From: Anaeramoeba flamelloides
Lineage: Eukaryota; Metamonada; Anaeramoebidae
Assembly: GCA_027625915.1 (NCBI GenBank)
Contig: JANTQA010000029.1
Coordinates: 930,001-994,000, forward strand
DNA length: 64,000 nt
Reading direction: 5' to 3'
Part shown: in pieces, positions 57,783 through 64,000 of the stretch
Layout of the letters: every line of letters begins with the position of its first letter
How positions within the stretch are numbered: position 1 is the first letter of the stretch
Notes under the pieces: model-generated
Told to the model about the DNA's origin: nothing
The model's input: the letters and a program-made list of their open reading frames with translations, nothing else
Database searches by the model: none
Translations under genes and position numbers: made by a program

Positions 57783-58891
57783 TTCAAATTTAATATTTTT
57801 CTATATTTTTATTTTGTTAAAAATGGAAGGAAAGAAAAATAAAATCAGTGTGCTATTAAAATATATGAAAATCTACATTTAAATTATAGTTTGTTTTCAA
57901 CAAGTCAACAAAAGTTTGATTAAATAGAAATTTTGATAATAATAAAAAAAGAAACAATTAAAAAAAATAATTATATTTTAGTAATTTTCTATTACTATTG
58001 TTCTATTTATTAAAGGAGATCAAATTAATCCTAAATATCAATTATCTGGTTTTATTTAAATTTTAAGAATTAATAAAATAATAAGAACATTGATATACAT
58101 TAAAAAATAATTGAATTGTGTTTAAAGAAAACGAATTTATCAATAGATTTTTGAAAAAATTGAAAAACTCAGATTTTTATCAAAGTATTGAAAAAATTAA
58201 AAAAAAATATTGATTTTGATTTCCTTTGAGAATCTAGATAAAAGTTCAATCTATATCAATATGATTTACCTTTAATCATTTCAGCTATTTCGATAACATT
58301 ACAATACCCCCTTTTCACTTAATATTTCAAGATTTTTTTATAAAAAAATACATAAGAATTACAATTCTGAATTAAAAAAAAATCAAAATAAAAGTAAATA
58401 TTGAAAAAATTATTTCATCTTCTATATTTCTAAAAATAAATCTTTTCTATTAATATCTATTCTAATCATTTGAAAATACCCAATATTTAGATAAAAACTG
58501 TATTTATTTGTCTTTTAAATAGTTTTTATATAACCCCTTTACTCTACAAAAAACTTATTAATCCTGAAATTATTTTTTTTCAAATTTTAATTTTTATTGA
58601 ATGATTGAAAATATAAATTTTTTATATGATTATTTTAGATAAGGGGGGTTTTCATTAATAAAAAAGTTTACAAGTCTGTAATTAAAAAAAATATCGTGAA
58701 ATATTTTGTAACCATATGTAATTTTATTCTTCTCTTTTGTGATTTCAGTATTTTGATAATATTGTTCTTGAAAAATGTTGTTTATTTTTTATTTTAAAAA
58801 TTTTTACTAAATAGTAAAAAATTAATAGTTTTAATTAATTCACATCACTTGTTCTTTATTATACTACTTTTTTCATTCATTTAGTACCCCT

Positions 58892-58894
<3 letters not shown>

Positions 58895-58926
<32 letters not shown>
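58895..58926. repeat. Poly-A tract, 32 bases
   Basis: Uninterrupted A run after CCCCTAGC. No element boundary seen beside it. Confidence 0.85.
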
Positions 58927-58927
<1 letters not shown>

Positions 58928-59710
58928 ATGACCTATGATAATTTAATAAATTATTTATTCATTTAAGGGATCAGTATCTACCGAGGAGAAGATTAAGATT
59001 AAAGTATGTTGTTAAAAAGTGTAAATCACATAAGTTCTACTTAGTTTGAATTTCTCAAAAAAAAGGTTTAAAAAGTAGTAATATTTGTTTATCGTATCAA
59101 TTAAAAATGATCATTGTTTGAGTAAAAATCCCAAAGAATTTCAGAAAAAATCTGCATTTATCCACAAATTTAAAGGTTGAGTCATTAATTTTCAAACTCC
59201 AAAGTTGCAAAATATCTTTCTTAAATTTGTGGCGAAATATAGATTAATTACTAAAAAAATCAATTTGTTTACAAATTCAAAATTAACTAAAACTATATTA
59301 AAAATTATTTCTGAAATATTGGAAATATACTGGAGTTACAATAAACTTTATAAAAAGGAAATATACCTAATCAGTCTTTGAGTTTATGTATGTTGATGAT
59401 TATTGAGTTAAAATTGAAACAATAAAAAAAAAATTACTTTTACAAGTTATCAAGATGAATTATTAAATAATGTGTTATTATTATTTTGATTTCTATTTTT
59501 AGATTTGGAAAAGGAATTAAAAAAAAAAAATTTCAGAATAGCAATTTTTAATAGTGATCCTTGGTTAAAAATGTAATAATTTATTGTTTATTAAGATTTA
59601 TAATTGATGATTTAGAGATATATGGTTCAATTTGAACAGATATCATTTAGAAAAAATTATAACATATTTTGATTATAGAGAAAATTTGGGTGACTCTAAT
59701 CCTTTAATTA

Positions 59711-60109
59711 CAGCTGTTCCAAGGCTACCGTGAAATTATTTCAATATCAAATTTTGGTGTTGATGTAGATTTATAAAAAGTTGAATATGAGAATAAGAAA
59801 GCTTATATTGAAAATATTTTTTTTTAAATGGGCTAATATAATAAATAATCTTTAGATATGATCAAAAAAAATTCATTTTTTTTCAGAGTAAATTTTGTCC
59901 TTTCTTAATGAATTTTCGATGTTTAGGGTCATTTTGTGTTCAGAAAATTTATTTTTTTGAATATCAGATTGAATTCTTGAATATTGTCTCATTAATAGAA
60001 TTTTTTTTTCAATATTAGATTTCTTATTCTCATATTTAACTTTTTATAAATCTATATCAACATCAAAATTTGATATTGTTAAATATTCACGCTAACTTTG
60101 GTAGGACTG
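59711..60109. mobile_element. Tc1/mariner-type MITE, family D
   Basis: 399 bp with TA on both sides. The ends CAGCTGTTCCAAGGCTACCG and the complement of CAGTCCTACCAAAGTTAGCG are followed by matching arms of about 110 bases (AATATCAAATTTTG.TGTTGA, TAGATTTATAAAAAGTT, ATATGAGAATAAGAAA). It ends about 190 bases before the 5S rRNA gene. A degraded relative is at 27099-27607. Confidence 0.8.
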
Positions 60110-60300
60110 TAGATATTTTTTCAAACTATAAAAGAGTTTTGTTTTTTAAGTGTTATGTATTAAAATGTAATAATATATATTTTTTTGTTGATATTTGTTA
60201 GGGACTAATAAAATCATAATTATAATATCATAATTTCTTCAACGATTACTATCTGAATTTTTATATATTTAAAAAATTAAACTAGTGTAATAAAAGAAAT

Positions 60301-60417
60301 GTATTCGGCCATACCCAATTTAATAATCCTGGACACATTCCGAACCCAGAAGATAAACGAATTGAGGGCTAAGTTGGTGAGATGGGGAACCTCTCGCGAA
60401 CACTTGGTGCTGAATAC
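60301..60417 (+). rRNA. 5S ribosomal RNA
   Basis: About 117 bases with the eukaryotic 5S layout. The terminal helix I is complete: GTATTCGGC at the 5' end pairs with GCTGAATAC at the 3' end (one G.U). GGCCATACC follows as in nearly all 5S RNAs, then the loop-B/C region with CCGAACCCAGAAG (family CCGAT/CCGAA...GGAAG), and the internal control region GGCTAAGTTGGTGAGATGGG (family AAGC...GGGC..GGATGGG), the TFIIIA/pol III promoter. A six-T pol III terminator starts at 60418. AT content is higher than typical. A single copy in the window, not linked to other rRNA genes and not in tandem. Confidence 0.93.
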
Positions 60418-60423
60418 TTTTTT
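60418..60423 (+). terminator. Pol III T-run terminator of the 5S gene
   Basis: TTTTTT immediately after the last base of helix I. Confidence 0.75.
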
Positions 60424-61366
60424 ATTATTTTAATTTTCAAAAATTTAGATAAAACATTGACAAAATCATTAAATAAGCTAGAATCGATAAAATTTTTTTT
60501 TCAAAGATCTTATTCAAAATATCTCGAAAAATTCAATTTTTTTCCAATAAAAAATTTTTTTACAACAAAGATTATTTCATTCTCGCTAATTCATATTAAA
60601 CTATTAAATTTTTTAAACTATCCAGTTGATGACTTTATCTATTAAAAATATATATATTAGCATTTAGTACTAATATAATAAATAAAATCAATATTAAAAT
60701 TTTTAAAAGAAAATAGTAAATTAAATTATTTTTTATTCTTTGAATTGAAGTTTCAGAAAAACAATTCATATTAAATATTTAATGTAAAGAAGCAAATTAT
60801 ATTAAATTTTTATATTTATATTTGTAGAAATTCTATAAAACAAAAAAAAAGGAAAAAATAACTGTCTTTTTGTAATTGGTGATATTTAATCTAAAAATAT
60901 CTTATTATATCATGATTATTAAAAAAAATGATTCAATTAACTTTAAATTTCTACAATAATAATGAAATTTATAAAAAAAAACTCAAAGAAAAAAACATAA
61001 TATATGAATAATTATCAATTTTTTTATAAGACGAACAATAAAAAAACAATAACAGAACTACTTTATCTTTTAACTATTTTGACAATTTATTATAATATAA
61101 TTGTGTATTAAATACAAATAAAAATATAATCATTTTCCAATCAAATTCATTTTAATTTTTTTTTAAAACCTGATAAATTTAGGTCAATATGTGGCACTAA
61201 GCGATATATATTAAGTATAATTGGGTAGGTACTTACACAATTTTATTTGTCTCCAAGCTTTACTTTTTTTTTTCTTTTTTGATTCATTTTCCTTATAAAT
61301 GGTTTTTATTTTAATTATTAAAAAATATATTACCTAATAAAAAAATTTTGAAATTTGAATATAATA

Positions 61367-61727
61367 TAAACTCCATTTCACTCAAAGGGGCCCAGCCAAA
61401 AATGAAAAAGTCACTTTATTTTTAAGAATCAACCAAACTTAGATTGTTTAGAAATACGAGAAATAATAAACTTCTTATAAGAGTCCATAATTATAAAAGA
61501 AACCCCTGAACAAACCATAAATTTCAAAAAAAAAAAAAATGTTAAAAAATTTTTTGGGCCCCATTCATTGGAACGTCTCGTGCAAAATTCTCAATTTCTT
61601 TAGGAAATTAAAATCGTTGAGAATAAGATTTTTTACTTGTAAATGTATGAATTTTAAAAGAACATACAAAGCTTAACTTTTCTTAAGGTTTATTTCGTTT
61701 TTCTAACATTTTTTTTTTCAAAGTTAA

Positions 61728-61784
<57 letters not shown>

Positions 61785-61940
61785 AAAAAGCAAAAAAAAA
61801 AAAAAAACAAAATTTTACAAAATGAGAAAAAATGATTTTGATCTAAAAATTGAAAATTTTATATTGATAAGAGTAATGAATTAAACTCATAGAATGTCTC
61901 CCATTTCTTCAATAAAACTGGGCCCCTTTGACTGAAAAAG

Positions 61941-61948
<8 letters not shown>
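61367..61948. mobile_element. MITE family C, copy 3
   Basis: The left end TAAACTCCATTTCACTCAAA followed by GGGGCCCAG is mirrored at the right by CTGGGCCCCTTTGACTGAAA and AAGAGTTTA. The ends are the best preserved of the three copies, but the interior differs from copies 1 and 2. It includes a second GGGCCCC motif (about 61556) and a 51-base poly-A run (61733-61783), so it is a sub-family or carries other insertions. Confidence 0.7.
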
Positions 61949-61981
<33 letters not shown>

Positions 61982-62579
61982 ATAAAAAACACTTCAGAAT
62001 ACCATATTTCATATTTATTCAGCCCTACAGTTTATAATTGTTTTTTTTTTTGAGTAAAAAAAAAAAAAAAAAAATTGAGTAAAATTAAAAAAAATGGTTA
62101 TTATTGAGAAATAAGTGTAAATTATACACTTGTAGTTAATTTTTTACTTATATTTACTCATTGGTGTTTGAAAAAGAAATCAGAGATAATAAAAGAAGTA
62201 ATTAATGAACATACTTTAATATCATTGTTCAAATATATTTTATTCAGGCAGCATTATTTTAATTTAATCTAAATATTTTTTTTAATTATTCTTTGAATAA
62301 TAATTATAACAATAATTCTATCAAAGAATTTTCTAATTTAATTTGGTGTAATATAAAATTTATAACTTTCAATTTCATTATATTGTTTTCGCTTTTTATA
62401 TGTTTTTTAAAAGTTCGGTGCGTTATAACAGGTATCAATTTGTTTTGAAATTCAAATTAACAAAATAAAGATTTTTTGAATTAATTTGTTTGATTGTAAT
62501 ATAATTAATTATTACAGATAATTCTTAAAAATAAAATAAATATGAAGATTTATTTCAATATCCACGGAAATTATATTAT

Positions 62580-63250
62580 CATTTAGTTCGAATATTTCTA
62601 TTTTTTTTGGTCTTTTAATAATTCAACTCCTTTCATTTAATTTCGAAGTGATATTTTTTGGACATATGTTTGATCAAAATATTATGAAAAAAAAATATGA
62701 AAACAAATTTGTTAATAAAAAAAAATAAAAATAAAAAATGGGAATATGTGGGAAATTCAGGGGATAACCTGTTTGTTTTCGTTTAAATTGAAAAGATAAA
62801 GATCACTGGTCCTACAAAATATATTTTAATTTATTTTTTAAAATTGTAAGTTTCAAAAGGTATATATAGGAAGGGTGATTTTTTTTTATTGGTTTCCAAA
62901 ATGGAATTATTTTTTTAAAATATTGATATTTGATTATCCATATATTTAGTATATTTTTTGAGGGGGTTTTCGGTTCCATCAAGAAGATATTTGTTGGTTC
63001 AAAAACGATCTAAATAAAACTCAAAATTATTCACTAAAAAACAATGTTGAATGAATGGAAATTTATAGATTCAGTACTTATTTAGTTTGGTTTATTTTTT
63101 CCAATATATAGTAGTGAATGGTATTTTGGTTTTAAAGTTTCAATGTACCATGTCTTTTAAAACAAAAAATCTTGTTTCAATAATTCCCTCTTCTTTGCAT
63201 ATTTCAAAAATGGAGAGGTGTACCTCCTTCCTAAAAAGAAAACATATTAT
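62580..63250. mobile_element. Family J, diverged partial copy
   Basis: The best matches to 23991-25235 are TATTTTGGTT.TAAAGTTTCA (63122, cf. 25110) and AATGG...TGTAC.....TTCCT.AAAAAG (63209, cf. 25190). Weaker matches upstream include TTTGAT.AAA.ATTTT and AAACAAATTTGT near 62670-62710 (cf. 24650-24690). The left end was not found. Confidence 0.4.
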
Positions 63251-64000
63251 TCTATTTTTTCTAAGAAAAACAAATTGATCTTGGTATTTTCTTTTAATGG
63301 ATTGATCAAATAGTCTCTTGTGTTATCAAAAATGTTAAATTATTTCTAATTGAAAAAAAAACTAAAAAAAAAAATTCTCAAAATTAAGAAATGTCCTTTT
63401 TTATAAAATTTTTTCTCTCATTTCTCTTCAAAAAATATTTCTATCCAAAAAAGTCATCAATTTTTGTGTTTTTTCTTTCCTTTTTTATCCTTTTTCTATT
63501 TCATTTTCCTTTTTTTTTATTTTTTTTTATTATTAAATATCAATTTCTCATTTTTCCAGCTTTTATTAGTTACATAGTTTTTTTTAAAAGTCGATATGTT
63601 ATCAATATCTATAGAATCCTCATGATTAACTATTTAAAATATATAAAAAGGTTTTTACTTTTTTTTTTTAAAGGCTTTTAGAAATTCTTTTATTTAAAAA
63701 TTGATCAAAAATAAAAAATGATTTTACGAAATCAATTATAATCTTTCTTTTATTACATAAACAAAGAAACCTCAAATCCATGTATTTAATCATAGAAAGC
63801 CATGTACATAATTTTGAAAAATAGCTATTATTCAGAAATGTTTTCTCATTTTATCTGCATTATCTGCAATCAAAAAGTATATATAAAAAAATTCAAACAA
63901 AAATAAATAATAAAAATCAAAAGATATTAATCTATATTTTGTGGATAAAGTTTGTAAGAAATAATAATCAAAGAAAGATCTCTTTTTCAATTTAAATGAA

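Larger units (their letters stand above)
54145..60300. other. AT-rich spacer with mobile elements
   Basis: No gene supported. It holds family B copy 2 (54540-55004), an arm remnant of the foldback element (56410-56680), family C copy 2 (56741-57420), an AT run (57750-57777), a 32-base poly-A (58895-58926) and the MITE 59711-60109. Short open frames (55023-55214, 56226-56414, 56734-56937) fall in or between repeats. Confidence 0.55.
60424..64000. other. AT-rich spacer to the end of the window
   Basis: No gene supported. It contains family C copy 3 (61367-61948), an AT microsatellite (61944-61979) and a diverged copy of family J (about 62580-63250). A hydrophobic frame at 63391-63681 is low-complexity Phe/Leu from T-runs. 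Confidence 0.55.

Noticed and set aside
60382-60645. 87-codon frame
   Set aside because: Starts inside the 5S rRNA gene; a shadow of the RNA gene and its T-rich flank.
63391-63681. 96-codon hydrophobic frame
   Set aside because: Phe/Leu/Ile-only protein translated from T-rich low-complexity DNA.
1-64000. CRISPR array, bacterial operon, riboswitch or tRNA genes
   Set aside because: No regularly spaced identical repeats with unique spacers, no ribosome-binding-site-led gene strings, and no T-arm-like GGTTC..A.TCC with cloverleaf support on either strand.
1-64000. LTR retroelements, Polinton-like or other virus-derived elements
   Set aside because: No reverse transcriptase, integrase, capsid or polymerase-like text and no long direct terminal repeats were recognised; all repeats seen are inverted-repeat DNA elements or simple repeats.

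Overview
The window looks like nuclear DNA of a free-living unicellular eukaryote with a very AT-rich genome. The evidence is a spliced cytosolic ribosomal protein gene (eL31, two GT-AG introns), a eukaryotic-type 5S rRNA gene, a HIRA histone chaperone and a PIAS/Siz-type SUMO ligase, all set in kilobases of A/T homopolymer. Expanded RCC1-BTB and LRR-PP2C architectures, with lysine/glutamate and asparagine/glutamine tracts, recall Anaeramoeba (an anaerobic amoeboid metamonad) or amoebozoans. That assignment is inference from architecture only.

Layout. 0.25-1.6 kb: RCC1-BTB protein, 5' end missing (+). 1.6-5.4 kb: gene-free, with three inverted-repeat elements. 5.4-7.3 kb: a broken gene of the PH-like-repeat type (+). 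7.3-12.5 kb: gene-free, two palindromic mobile elements. 12.5-15.3 kb: LRR plus PP2C phosphatase (-) with one clear intron and a very long Lys/Glu tract that changes reading frame. 16.0 kb: a small possible gene (+). 18.3-19.6 kb: all-LRR protein (-). 20.9-22.0 kb: possible transposase debris. 22.9-23.6 kb: eL31 (-). 24-27.6 kb: three mobile-element candidates. 28.1-29.3 kb: coiled-coil protein (+), and 31.7 kb a UBA-like terminal exon (+). 32.5-33.2 kb: two adjacent mobile elements. 33.7-37.8 kb: HIRA (+). 42.5-44.1 kb: PIAS/Siz-like protein (+). 45.6-46.5 kb: a large foldback repeat. 47.9-54.1 kb: a giant two-exon protein (-) with an N-terminal calponin-homology-like domain and about a dozen tandem PH-like modules. 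54.5-64 kb: mobile elements, the 5S rRNA gene at 60.3 kb, and nothing else coding that I can support.

The genes do not form an operon-like unit. HIRA (replication-independent H3.3 deposition) and the SP-RING protein are both chromatin/nuclear functions and neighbours on one strand, but a link is speculation. The two most interesting results are the CH plus tandem PH-like giant, whose first exon I recovered from a 305-base A-rich intron with consistent phase, together with its decayed relative at 5.4 kb; and the density of short terminal-inverted-repeat elements. At least nine families are visible, several with two or more copies inside the window, and several with TA target-site duplications and CAG... 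ends as in Tc1/mariner-derived MITEs. All similarity statements come from reading by eye; no search was run.
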